DNA from: JADKIH01 sp031417555
GTDB taxonomy: Bacteria; Bacteroidota; Bacteroidia; AKYH767-A; 2013-40CM-41-45
Assembly: GCA_031417555.1 (NCBI GenBank)
Contig: JANOVV010000028.1
Span: 1 to 64,000 of the forward strand
Reading direction: 5' to 3'
DNA: 64,000 bases
The first letter of the stretch is position 1. Each line of letters starts with the position of its first letter. The translations under genes were made by a program, and so were the position numbers. Below, in pieces: positions 19,101 through 26,861 of this stretch. The notes under the pieces were generated by a model. That model worked only from the letters and a program-made list of their open reading frames with translations, was not told where the DNA came from and did no database searches.

Positions 19101-19334
19101 TTATCCTCCGGAATAGGGTGGAAGTAAAGCCACCGTATCGTTCGGATTTAGTTCTGTATTATTAATAATAACATTTTTATTTACAGCCATAACAAAATTA
19201 ATTTTCGGTAATGAAGGAAATTGTTCTGCTAATTTCTTCATTAATTCATCCGTATTTTTTACGCCGGATATTTTCCATGACTGACTCCCGGTAAGTTCAA
19301 CAATTTGTCCGAAAGCAATTATATTAATTTCCAT
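19101..19334 (-). CDS. moaD: Molybdopterin synthase sulfur carrier subunit MoaD
   Basis: 77 residues with a ubiquitin-like beta-grasp fold. The product ends in the obligatory Gly-Gly (LLPPYSGG) that is adenylated and thiocarboxylated. NPNDTVALLPP is the usual family C-terminal stretch. The start overlaps the end of mobA by 11 bp, so the two are probably translationally coupled. No MoeB/ThiF-type activating enzyme is seen in the window, so MoaD activation must rely on a gene elsewhere. Confidence 0.92.
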   Translation of the reverse strand: MEINIIAFGQIVELTGSQSWKISGVKNTDELMKKLAEQFPSLPKINFVMAVNKNVIINNTELNPNDTVALLPPYSGG

Positions 19335-19923
19335 TTTTTATTAGATTAATTGCGTTGTCTAAATCTTTATTCGTATTGATGTTCATGAAAAAATTTTTAT
19401 CAAATAGAATATTATCATTTACATTGATGATGTTTAATTCAAAGTGCAAAATCATTTCTTTCAATTTAATTTTTCTCTGTTGAATGAGTTCATTCCACTT
19501 ATTCAGACAATTTTTAGAATAAACTCCAACCAAAGGTTCAGTTATTCCATCCTTTTCAGGAACTGTAATTTGTGAATGGATCGAGTGTTGTATAATATAT
19601 TGTATACCATCTTTATTGATATAAGGCATATCGCAGCTTACAATAAAATTTAATTCTTCTTTTGTATGACTTAAGGCTGTATAAATTCCTCCGGCCGGGC
19701 CAATGTCTTTTATTAAATCATTGATTACTTCGAAACCAAATTTTTCGTATTCAATATTATTAGATACGATTACCAATTGATTTACTTTTGGCTGCAGTTG
19801 TTCAATAATATATTCAATGATTGCTTTATTGTTATAGTTTATCAATCCTTTGTCCTTACCCATTCTTGAACTTTTCCCGCCTGCAAGTATATAGCCGCTA
19901 ATATTATTTAATTTTTTATCCAT
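19324..19923 (-). CDS. mobA: Molybdenum cofactor guanylyltransferase MobA
   Basis: 199 residues. The N-terminal nucleotide-binding signature GYILAGGKSSRMGKDKGLI is intact, followed by NDLIKDIGPAGGIYTAL, the metal-site region VSCDMPYI and EPLVGVYS. MobA attaches GMP to Mo-molybdopterin to give the MGD form used by DMSO-reductase family enzymes such as nitrate reductases. Its presence suggests that at least one MGD enzyme exists in this organism. It starts 3 bp after the permease gene and overlaps moaD. Confidence 0.92.
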   Translation of the reverse strand: MDKKLNNISGYILAGGKSSRMGKDKGLINYNNKAIIEYIIEQLQPKVNQLVIVSNNIEYEKFGFEVINDLIKDIGPAGGIYTALSHTKEELNFIVSCDMPYINKDGIQYIIQHSIHSQITVPEKDGITEPLVGVYSKNCLNKWNELIQQRKIKLKEMILHFELNIINVNDNILFDKNFFMNINTNKDLDNAINLIKNGN

Positions 19924-19926
19924 TGC

Positions 19927-20658
19927 TTAAGTAAATATTAATTTGGCTGAAGCAATTATCAGTACAATTGATAATAAATATTTTAGTTTAATTGTATTAA
20001 ATTTTTTTGCGCCGAAATAAGATCCTGCAAATCCACCGATCAATGCAATAGCCAGCATCAATTCCATGGTGCTGGTAAAGTTAATGCCATGTATCATTGA
20101 TCCCGATAACCCGGCCAGGCTATTAACAAATATGAATAAGGCTGAAACGGCTGCTGTTTGTTTCATATCTGCCCAATGTAAAAGTAATATCAAAGGACTT
20201 AATATTATTCCGCCACCGATACCAATCATTCCTGAAAACAAACCAATGATTAAGCCTATAATTAAAGAGACTATCAAATTTTGTTTTTTTCTAACTTCCA
20301 GCAACTGATCATTAAATCCAATCAGTTTTACCACTGAAAATAGAAGTAAAACAGCTAATATTTTTTTATATACACCCTCATCAATATGAATATTTCCACC
20401 AATAAATGCTGCAGGGATAGAAGTTATCGCAAAAGGCCAAAATAATTTCCATTGAAAATAGCCGTTTTTATAATATTGAATGAATGCAATTAACGAAACA
20501 AATAAATTCAATAATAGTGCTGTCGGTCGCATGATATCCGGAGTAAAAAAAAAGCATGCCATCAATGCCAGATAACCACTCGCACCTCCATGCCCGACCG
20601 AGGCATACAAAAATGAAACAATCAATAATAAAATATAAAATAAAATTTCTCCAGACAT
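19927..20658 (-). CDS. TauE/SafE-family membrane permease
   Basis: 243 residues with about eight membrane helices and the paired-repeat layout of the TauE/SafE family: SVGHGGASGYLALMA near the N-terminus and SGMIGIGGGIILSPLILL near residue 140. Family members export sulfite, sulfoacetate or related anions, and some have been proposed for other oxyanions. It sits inside the Moco operon (3 bp before mobA). A role with sulfite or molybdenum-linked oxyanion handling is plausible but is only inferred from position. Confidence 0.88.
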   Translation of the reverse strand: MSGEILFYILLLIVSFLYASVGHGGASGYLALMACFFFTPDIMRPTALLLNLFVSLIAFIQYYKNGYFQWKLFWPFAITSIPAAFIGGNIHIDEGVYKKILAVLLLFSVVKLIGFNDQLLEVRKKQNLIVSLIIGLIIGLFSGMIGIGGGIILSPLILLLHWADMKQTAAVSALFIFVNSLAGLSGSMIHGINFTSTMELMLAIALIGGFAGSYFGAKKFNTIKLKYLLSIVLIIASAKLIFT

Positions 20659-20706
20659 ACCTTCTAAAATTTATTCTTTAATAGTGATTAAAATTTTTCA
20701 AATTCT

Positions 20707-20793
20707 TTATAGTAATTCTTTTCTTCCCGGCCCGATCAGGTGAACTTTATTATTTTCTATCCATAAATGTCCTTTAGTTTTTAATTTTGACAT
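20707..20793 (-). pseudogene. 28-codon remnant resembling the N-terminus of a ModE-type winged-helix regulator
   Basis: An ATG at 20793 opens a 28-codon frame, MSKLKTKGHLWIENNKVHLI then GPGRKELL, followed by TAA. This resembles the start of Bacteroidota ModE-like winged-helix proteins (KGRxWIE...GxGRxELL). The helix-turn-helix that should follow is absent. After the stop only 48 bp remain before the permease gene, and that stretch contains a short out-of-frame KEFEKF. It could be a decayed regulator or a retained mini-protein. It lies 11 bp downstream of moeA. Confidence 0.55.
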
Positions 20794-20804
20794 GTATTAA
20801 TAAT

Positions 20805-21980
20805 TTAAAAGATCGTTTTGATTTTTACCAAATCACCTTTTTTAAATACTTCTTTTTCTTCTTCTAATTCAACCAGGCAATCTGCAACTGCAAAAGAATT
20901 CAGCATATAACTTTCCTGATTTTCTAAAATAATTACTCTTTGCTCTCCTGTTTTTCCTTTAAGAAAAAAAGTCAACCCTGATTTTTTATTATAATCTTCT
21001 GCAAGTGGTAACAACGTTTTTTTAAAATATTCCTTTTTAGTAAAAGTGCTGATAGCATCAACGACATATTCATAAAAACAACTCATTACTGCTGCAGGAT
21101 TCCCGGGTAGAGCGAATATTAATGTTTGATTGTACTTGCCAAAATAAAACGGTTTGCCTGGTTTTTGTTTGACTTTATGAAATATTTTTTTTACTCCGCA
21201 TTTTTCAAGCACTGCAGGTACTAAATCATAATCACCGACAGAAACACCGCCTGTTAGAATGAGGATATCTGAATTCAGTTGATGTTTTATTGCATTCATT
21301 AATTCTTCTTCAGAATCATCTACTATTTCAACGGAAACCGGTTTAATATTAATTTGTTGTAATGCTGATTCCAGGCCAATAGCATTGGATTCGAAAATTT
21401 TCCCTTTCGTTAATTCTTGGCCTGCTTTTATTAACTCTTTGCCGGTTGCAAGAATGCTTATCGTTGGTTTTGAAAAAATTTTAACATGAGCAATACCAAG
21501 CCCCGACAAATAGGAAATTGCCGGCGGCATTAACAACTGGCCTTGTTTCAAAGCTGTTTCCCCTTGTTTAATTTGCGAACCTTGTAATCTGACATTATTT
21601 CCTTTCAATAAATGTTCATCATTAATAATAATTTTATTGCCAGTTATTTCTATTTTTTCCTGCATTACTACGGTATCTGAGCCATTAGGAATTGGCGCTC
21701 CGGTAAAAATTCTTAAAGTTTCAGCAGGGTTTAAAATTAAATTTGAAAAATCACCTGCTTGTATTTCTCCTTTTATAAATAATTCGTTTTTCTTATTCCT
21801 ATTGTCATAAGAAAAAGCATAACCATCTACGGCTGATTGATGGAAGGGTGGAGAATCAATGGGTGATATAATATTTTCAGCAAGGATACATCCATTGGCC
21901 TCCAATAATGTAACCGTTTCAATTCTTGATTGATTGCAATTTTCCAGAATTAGTTTTATTGCTTCAGTTACATTTATCAT
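20805..21980 (-). CDS. moeA: Molybdopterin molybdotransferase MoeA
   Basis: 391 residues from ATG 21980 (MINVTEAIKLIL), the canonical MoeA start; a TTG at 22043 would add 21 residues and overlap moaA. Motifs present are SPIDSPPFHQSAVDGYA, IFTGAPIPNGSDTVVMQE, ILATGKEL, DILILTGGVSVGDYDLV and FALPGNPAAVM. MoeA inserts molybdate into adenylylated molybdopterin supplied by the MoaB/Mog-type domain. It lies 52 bp after moaA in the Moco operon. Confidence 0.94.
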   Translation of the reverse strand: MINVTEAIKLILENCNQSRIETVTLLEANGCILAENIISPIDSPPFHQSAVDGYAFSYDNRNKKNELFIKGEIQAGDFSNLILNPAETLRIFTGAPIPNGSDTVVMQEKIEITGNKIIINDEHLLKGNNVRLQGSQIKQGETALKQGQLLMPPAISYLSGLGIAHVKIFSKPTISILATGKELIKAGQELTKGKIFESNAIGLESALQQINIKPVSVEIVDDSEEELMNAIKHQLNSDILILTGGVSVGDYDLVPAVLEKCGVKKIFHKVKQKPGKPFYFGKYNQTLIFALPGNPAAVMSCFYEYVVDAISTFTKKEYFKKTLLPLAEDYNKKSGLTFFLKGKTGEQRVIILENQESYMLNSFAVADCLVELEEEKEVFKKGDLVKIKTIF

Positions 21981-22032
21981 TTGTGTTGCATTTATCGATA
22001 TGCCGTGAAAAGAATAACGGTTAATAAAAAAA

Positions 22033-23013
22033 TCATCCTCCAATGTTAATCATACTACGGTTTGTAATTTTTGATGCGTCAATTTGTTGATACTCCCCTT
22101 CAAATTGTCCGCCTAATGCCTCCGCTTTATTTACCACACATTGCTTAATTAACGGAACAATATCATCACCGTTTCGCAAGGCACTTAATATGTCAACTTC
22201 TCCTTTTGAAAATAAACAATTTTTCATTTTACCATCGGCAGTCAATCGCATTCTGTTGCAGTTTCCGCAAAAGGGAGCACTCATTGTACTGATTATTGCA
22301 AACGTGCCCTCATGATTATAGGGTTTGTATTTTTTAGCAGTCTCATTCAGGCCATCTTTCATTCTAAGAAAACTATATTTAGATTCGGCAACTTCTAAAA
22401 TTTCCCTAAAGCTGAATACTTTTTTATCATTCCATTGATTGCCATTGAAAGGCATAAATTCTATGAACCTCACATGAACCGGTTGATTTTTTGTCCATTC
22501 GATAAAATCTATTATTTCATTGTCGTTAATGCCGCGCATAATTACACAATTCACTTTCACATGAAATCCTTCGTCGATAAGTAACTGTATATTGTTCCAT
22601 ACTTTTTGAAAAATATTTCTTCTGGTAATAATCAAAAACTTTTCAGCATTAAGAGTATCGAGACTTACATTGATAGATTTTATGCCTGATTTTTTAAAAA
22701 CCGGAAGAAAGTCATTTGCCTTAGAACCATTGGTAGTCAAAGTCAGCTCTACCGGATATTTTGAAAGCGCTGTTAAAACATCTTCTGCATCTTTTCTTTG
22801 AAGAGGTTCTCCGCCAGTGAGTCTTATTTTTTTAACACCCAATTTTACAAAAACACCGGCGATAGTATCAATTTCATCTGCCTGCATAAGTTTTGCTGAT
22901 GGCATAAACCGGATATTTTCTTCAGGCATGCAATATTGACACCTGAAATTGCAAACATCTGTAAGAGATATTCGCAGGTAATCGTGTTGCCTTCCAAAAT
23001 TATCGTATAACAT
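22033..23013 (-). CDS. moaA: GTP 3',8-cyclase MoaA
   Basis: 326 residues, normal length. The radical-SAM cluster motif DVCNFRCQYCMPEE supplies C21, C25 and C28, and the second cluster comes from PFCGNCNRMRL with the following NCLF cysteine. TGGEPLQRKD is the SAM-binding motif. The C-terminal Gly-Gly (INIGG), needed in the MoaA active site, is intact. MoaA converts GTP to 3',8-cyclo-7,8-dihydro-GTP, the first Moco step. It is the first gene of the operon, divergent from the SIMPL gene across 226 bp. Confidence 0.96.
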   Translation of the reverse strand: MLYDNFGRQHDYLRISLTDVCNFRCQYCMPEENIRFMPSAKLMQADEIDTIAGVFVKLGVKKIRLTGGEPLQRKDAEDVLTALSKYPVELTLTTNGSKANDFLPVFKKSGIKSINVSLDTLNAEKFLIITRRNIFQKVWNNIQLLIDEGFHVKVNCVIMRGINDNEIIDFIEWTKNQPVHVRFIEFMPFNGNQWNDKKVFSFREILEVAESKYSFLRMKDGLNETAKKYKPYNHEGTFAIISTMSAPFCGNCNRMRLTADGKMKNCLFSKGEVDILSALRNGDDIVPLIKQCVVNKAEALGGQFEGEYQQIDASKITNRSMINIGG

Positions 23014-23067
23014 AATTTATTTATATTCTTAAACTGAAATAGATATTTAATTATTTAAAATACTCTC

Positions 23068-23117
23068 CAAAGTTAATCAATTACACACGGACTTAGAAGT
23101 CGATATCAAAGATTAAC
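23068..23117 (-). promoter_or_regulatory. Putative promoter and inverted repeat upstream of moaA
   Basis: On the minus strand TAACTTTG (23075-23068) is a perfect match to the Bacteroidota -7 box TAnnTTTG, about 55 bp before the moaA ATG. No TTTG lies at the usual -33 distance. A GTTAATC/GATTAAC inverted repeat (23072-23078 and 23111-23117) frames the region and could bind a regulator. Confidence 0.4.
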
Positions 23118-23239
23118 TATTTTCAGATGGAAGTCTAATTTCGATTTTAAAAAGGTTGAAAAGAACATAAAACTTTGTTATGTTTGTTTCTATATTCTGG
23201 TTATTAATTTTATCTAAAGTAAATAAATATTCTTTATCT

Positions 23240-23971
23240 ATGAAAACTTCTTTGAACACTATTATTATTGCCCTCGCAATACTTTTTACTGCTTTGATAT
23301 TCTCCAATGCTTTTAGAAACAGAAATAAATCGAGCAATACAATTTCTGTAACCGGTTTAGGCAGCAAGGATTTTGTTTCTGACCTGATTGTATGGAGCGG
23401 ATCTTTTATCAGAAAAAGCCTGATACTTAAAGAGGCTTATGCTGAACTGGATAAGGACAGAGAAAAAATTAATACTTATTTACTTTCAAAAGGAATTAAA
23501 GCAGATAATGTTGTTTTTTCCGCAATTGATATAAATAAAGAATTCGATGAGCTTTATGATGATACCGGTAGAAAAACAAAATCAATTTTCACAGGTTACA
23601 AGCTTAGCCAGAATGTACAAATAGAATCAGGTGAAGTTGATAAAGTAGAAGGAATATCCAGACAAGTCAGCGAACTGATAAATTCGGGAATTGAATTTTA
23701 TTCGAATCCTCCTCAATATTACTATACAAAATTAGCCGAGCTGAAAATTGAAATGATTGCACAAGCAACCAAAGATGCAAATTCGCGCGCAATTAAAATT
23801 GCAGAGAATGCAGGAAGTGGAGTAGGGCGATTGAAAAAAGCAGACATGGGTGTTTTTCAGATAGTCGCACAAAATTCTTCGGAAGAATATTCGTGGGGCG
23901 GATCATTTAATACTGCATCAAAGAGAAAAACAGCAACTATAACTGTAAAACTCGATTATGAAACAGAATAA
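23240..23971 (+). CDS. SIMPL-domain (DUF541) membrane-anchored protein
   Basis: 243 residues from ATG 23240; an in-frame ATG at 23180 adds a hydrophobic stretch but gives a poorer N-terminus. One N-terminal membrane helix (IIIALAILFTALIFSNAF) is followed by the SIMPL domain: ISVTGLGSKDFVSDLIVWSG, FTGYKLSQNVQIESGEVDKV, and ITVKLDYET at the end. SIMPL/DUF541 proteins are periplasmic and linked to envelope stress in some bacteria; the molecular role is not settled. Monocistronic, and convergent with the sugar-dehydrogenase-like gene. Confidence 0.85.
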   Translation: MKTSLNTIIIALAILFTALIFSNAFRNRNKSSNTISVTGLGSKDFVSDLIVWSGSFIRKSLILKEAYAELDKDREKINTYLLSKGIKADNVVFSAIDINKEFDELYDDTGRKTKSIFTGYKLSQNVQIESGEVDKVEGISRQVSELINSGIEFYSNPPQYYYTKLAELKIEMIAQATKDANSRAIKIAENAGSGVGRLKKADMGVFQIVAQNSSEEYSWGGSFNTASKRKTATITVKLDYETE

Positions 23972-23986
23972 TTTTTTTAAATAATC

Positions 23987-26389
23987 TTATCGTATCACAA
24001 CAACATTTTTACGATTGATTACCTGATTATCTGCCGTCATCAACATAAATGTATAAATGCCCGGTGACAATTGAATATTCTTTTTCTGTTTGGCTGATAC
24101 AAAATCATTTCTGATTATAAATCTTCCTGTCATATCAATTACATTCAGAAAATAATTTCCCTCAAGTTCACTTATCGTAATTTCTCCTCCGGATGGAACA
24201 GGATAAATGGAAACTAAATCTTTTTCTATCGTTGTAATCAAATCACAAATATCCACGATGATATTTATTGAATCGTTTCCGGCTGCACCATTTGCATCTG
24301 TTACTGTTACGCCAACTGTTGTCGAGCCTAGAGAAGTAGTTGATATATTTATATACTGATTCACTGAACCGTCTGTCCAGACATAACTAGAATAATTTGC
24401 ACCTGCATCAATAGTAATTGAATCACCAATACATACAAGAGTGTCTGTACCTAGATCAAAATGCAAACTAATTGTATCGAAATTGGCTACCCATACCGTA
24501 TCATTCACCGGTGTGGCGAATGTTTGTGTAAGTGGTCCGCCATTGTCCCAGTTTGTGAATAACCAGTTTTTCTGTCCGGATAACTGTGAAATAGGAGCAC
24601 TGATTGTTCTTAACATTCCTTCGACGCCCAAAACAGAATGAGGTGTGGTAAAAGGCGTTCCATCAAGATTTAAAGTAAATCCCGAAGGTTGTGTATTAAG
24701 TGTAAATGTCGAAGTCCGTGGATGTACATCAACAAAAGCTGAATCAACAGAACCATCTTGGTCATGTACAATCAAATAAATTCTGTAGAAAACATCGGCA
24801 GCAGATTCTCCTGTATTTGGGATAGTAAAAGATCCGGAACTGACACTGTCTGGTACATTTGGACCCGGATGAAAGTGCGTGTTATGGTGAAATTCAACAA
24901 CCCATTCAAACAAACTGTCTGGCAGATTTCCATCTTCGGGATCAACAGCTGATCCACTAAAATGTATAATTTCTCCGGCGGTGTAAAACGAATTTACTAA
25001 TGGTGTATCAACCGAAGCCACCGGTGGTTGATTGGCTATTACCGTTAAATGTGCATTGTTACTAGTTGTACTTCCAAATGTATTTGTAACAACTACATTG
25101 TAATTCCCTGAATCACTAAAAGCAACTGTTGGTATTGTAAAATCGATACTAGTAGCGCCATTGATTGGAGTAGTGCCTTTCCTCCATTGATAAGTTAATG
25201 GCGTTGCACCGCTTGTAGTAACTGAAAAAGTAACAGGATGATTGACGGAAATAGTCTGACTTAATGGATCCGTTAAAACTAATGGAGATGGTACAACTGT
25301 GTATGTAATTTTATACAATGCTTCATTATTACGGGAAACAAAATACAAATTGCCATCAAGACCGGTTAACATACCTACTGAATAATTGGCGATGTTTGTT
25401 GCAAAATTTGACCACACAGGTGGATTGGTTAGAGAAATCATATTAATCCAATTGCCGCAATAATCTATATAAAAATATTTGTCGTTATATTCCGGTGGAT
25501 AGTTTGTTGAAACAGGGTTAAAAAATGTTCCTCCGGTAATAGCGCAACCTTTATCCACAGTCGTTCCGTGTTGGTATGCAAAGAAAGGGTTTGTAAATGC
25601 AGGATTATTACTGTTTCCTTCGGCAGTCGCCCAACCGAAATTTTTTCCACCTGTTGTTGCTTCATTAATTTCTTCCCAGGTTACATCACCTACATCATTT
25701 AAAAACATTCTTCCTGTACCACGTTGAAAAGAAAATGTGAATGGATTCCGCAAACCATAAGCCCATACACGATCTCTTTTTCCAGGGCCCGGAAATGGAT
25801 TATCTGATGGAACCGTACCATCGGAATTAATACGAAGAATTTTTCCAAGATAAGTATCAAGTTGCTGCGCTTTATATGTTCTTCCGTTTTCACCGGCAGA
25901 GATATACAATTTACCATCCGGGCCAAAATCCAAGTGACCACCACCGTGATAATTTGCAATCAATGAATCCAATTCCATTACTGTAACTTCACTTCCCGGA
26001 ACAACCGTGTCGCCACTGGCCGTAAAACGACTTACCCGATTAAATGATCCATCAGGTAATGAATAACAAAGATAGATGTATTGATTGGTCGCAAATGCAG
26101 GATCCAAAGCCACTCCAAGTAAGCCGCGTTCACCATTGACACTAACATTAAGTGATATAAAGGGTTTTGATAGTTTAACACCATTTTTAACTACAAACAA
26201 TAAGCCGTTTTGCTGTGCAATGAAAAACCTGCCGTCAGGAGCCTGAGTTAACGTTGTAGCACCCGAAATTCCTGCTGCTACCAGTACCTGATTGAATCCC
26301 GGAGGTAGCGTAACCTGTGCATTGGTTTTACTATTGATAAATAAAAAAGCTGCCATTGCAGCAATAATTAGTATTGATTTAATGCTCAT
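23987..26389 (-). CDS. Secreted PQQ-dependent sugar dehydrogenase-like protein with Ig domain and T9SS tail
   Basis: 800 residues. A signal peptide ends near residue 24. Residues ~28-365 form a glucose/sorbosone dehydrogenase-type beta-propeller: GLLGVALDPAFATNQYIYLCY, YHGGGHLDFGPDGKLYIS, GKILRINSDGTVPSDNPF and WAYGLRNPF. An Ig-like domain follows (PLTYQWRKGTTPINGAT, residues ~370-455), then a low-homology stretch with a PKD-like segment. A T9SS sorting tail (SIYPVPSGGEITIS, ending RKNVVVIR) closes it. It probably oxidises extracellular sugars using PQQ. No PQQ biosynthesis genes are nearby. Confidence 0.9.
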   Translation of the reverse strand: MSIKSILIIAAMAAFLFINSKTNAQVTLPPGFNQVLVAAGISGATTLTQAPDGRFFIAQQNGLLFVVKNGVKLSKPFISLNVSVNGERGLLGVALDPAFATNQYIYLCYSLPDGSFNRVSRFTASGDTVVPGSEVTVMELDSLIANYHGGGHLDFGPDGKLYISAGENGRTYKAQQLDTYLGKILRINSDGTVPSDNPFPGPGKRDRVWAYGLRNPFTFSFQRGTGRMFLNDVGDVTWEEINEATTGGKNFGWATAEGNSNNPAFTNPFFAYQHGTTVDKGCAITGGTFFNPVSTNYPPEYNDKYFYIDYCGNWINMISLTNPPVWSNFATNIANYSVGMLTGLDGNLYFVSRNNEALYKITYTVVPSPLVLTDPLSQTISVNHPVTFSVTTSGATPLTYQWRKGTTPINGATSIDFTIPTVAFSDSGNYNVVVTNTFGSTTSNNAHLTVIANQPPVASVDTPLVNSFYTAGEIIHFSGSAVDPEDGNLPDSLFEWVVEFHHNTHFHPGPNVPDSVSSGSFTIPNTGESAADVFYRIYLIVHDQDGSVDSAFVDVHPRTSTFTLNTQPSGFTLNLDGTPFTTPHSVLGVEGMLRTISAPISQLSGQKNWLFTNWDNGGPLTQTFATPVNDTVWVANFDTISLHFDLGTDTLVCIGDSITIDAGANYSSYVWTDGSVNQYINISTTSLGSTTVGVTVTDANGAAGNDSINIIVDICDLITTIEKDLVSIYPVPSGGEITISELEGNYFLNVIDMTGRFIIRNDFVSAKQKKNIQLSPGIYTFMLMTADNQVINRKNVVVIR

Positions 26390-26861
26390 TGGAATGATTT
26401 AAATAAGGATTTGGGAAAATGATTTCTGAATATCAAGTAATAATTATGAGTGCATTATTTAATTCAAAATAAATTAGAATAGAGATCACTCTGAATTTTA
26501 AAATGTATGATTAAAATTGCTTCGATAAAGGTACTACATCGATTTAATATAAGAGCTAATTCTTTGTTTTTTATTAACGGTTTTATGAACGATATTAGCC
26601 TTAATAAGGTAATTTGTCCAAATATAAGAGGCTTCAAAAGCTCTTTCCTTCAATTATTAATGAAAAGTTTCGTATCTCACAGGTAATACCAATATGATTA
26701 GGACAAATATATCCATCCTGAGTTTATACTCCTGAAAAGTGAATAAATAATTAGCTCTTGATGTTTTTTCCAGTTTAAAAAAAATACAAAGTTTTTTAAC
26801 GTAACGAAAATTTTCGAAATACTTTTCGACCGGAATTAGTTAGATAAAAAAATTACCTTTT
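26390..26861. other. Intergenic region, 472 bp, no feature recognised
   Basis: AT-rich DNA upstream of the sugar-dehydrogenase-like gene and downstream of the TonB receptor, both on the minus strand. A weak imperfect hairpin around 26625-26650 (AAGAGGCTTC and its partner AAGCTCTT) may be a terminator remnant. No open frame or copy of the island promoter motif is visible. Confidence 0.4.

Noticed and set aside
21981..22043. Longer MoeA start at a TTG overlapping moaA
   Set aside because: ATG 21980 gives the standard MoeA N-terminus (MINVTEAI), and the added 21 residues have no family match.
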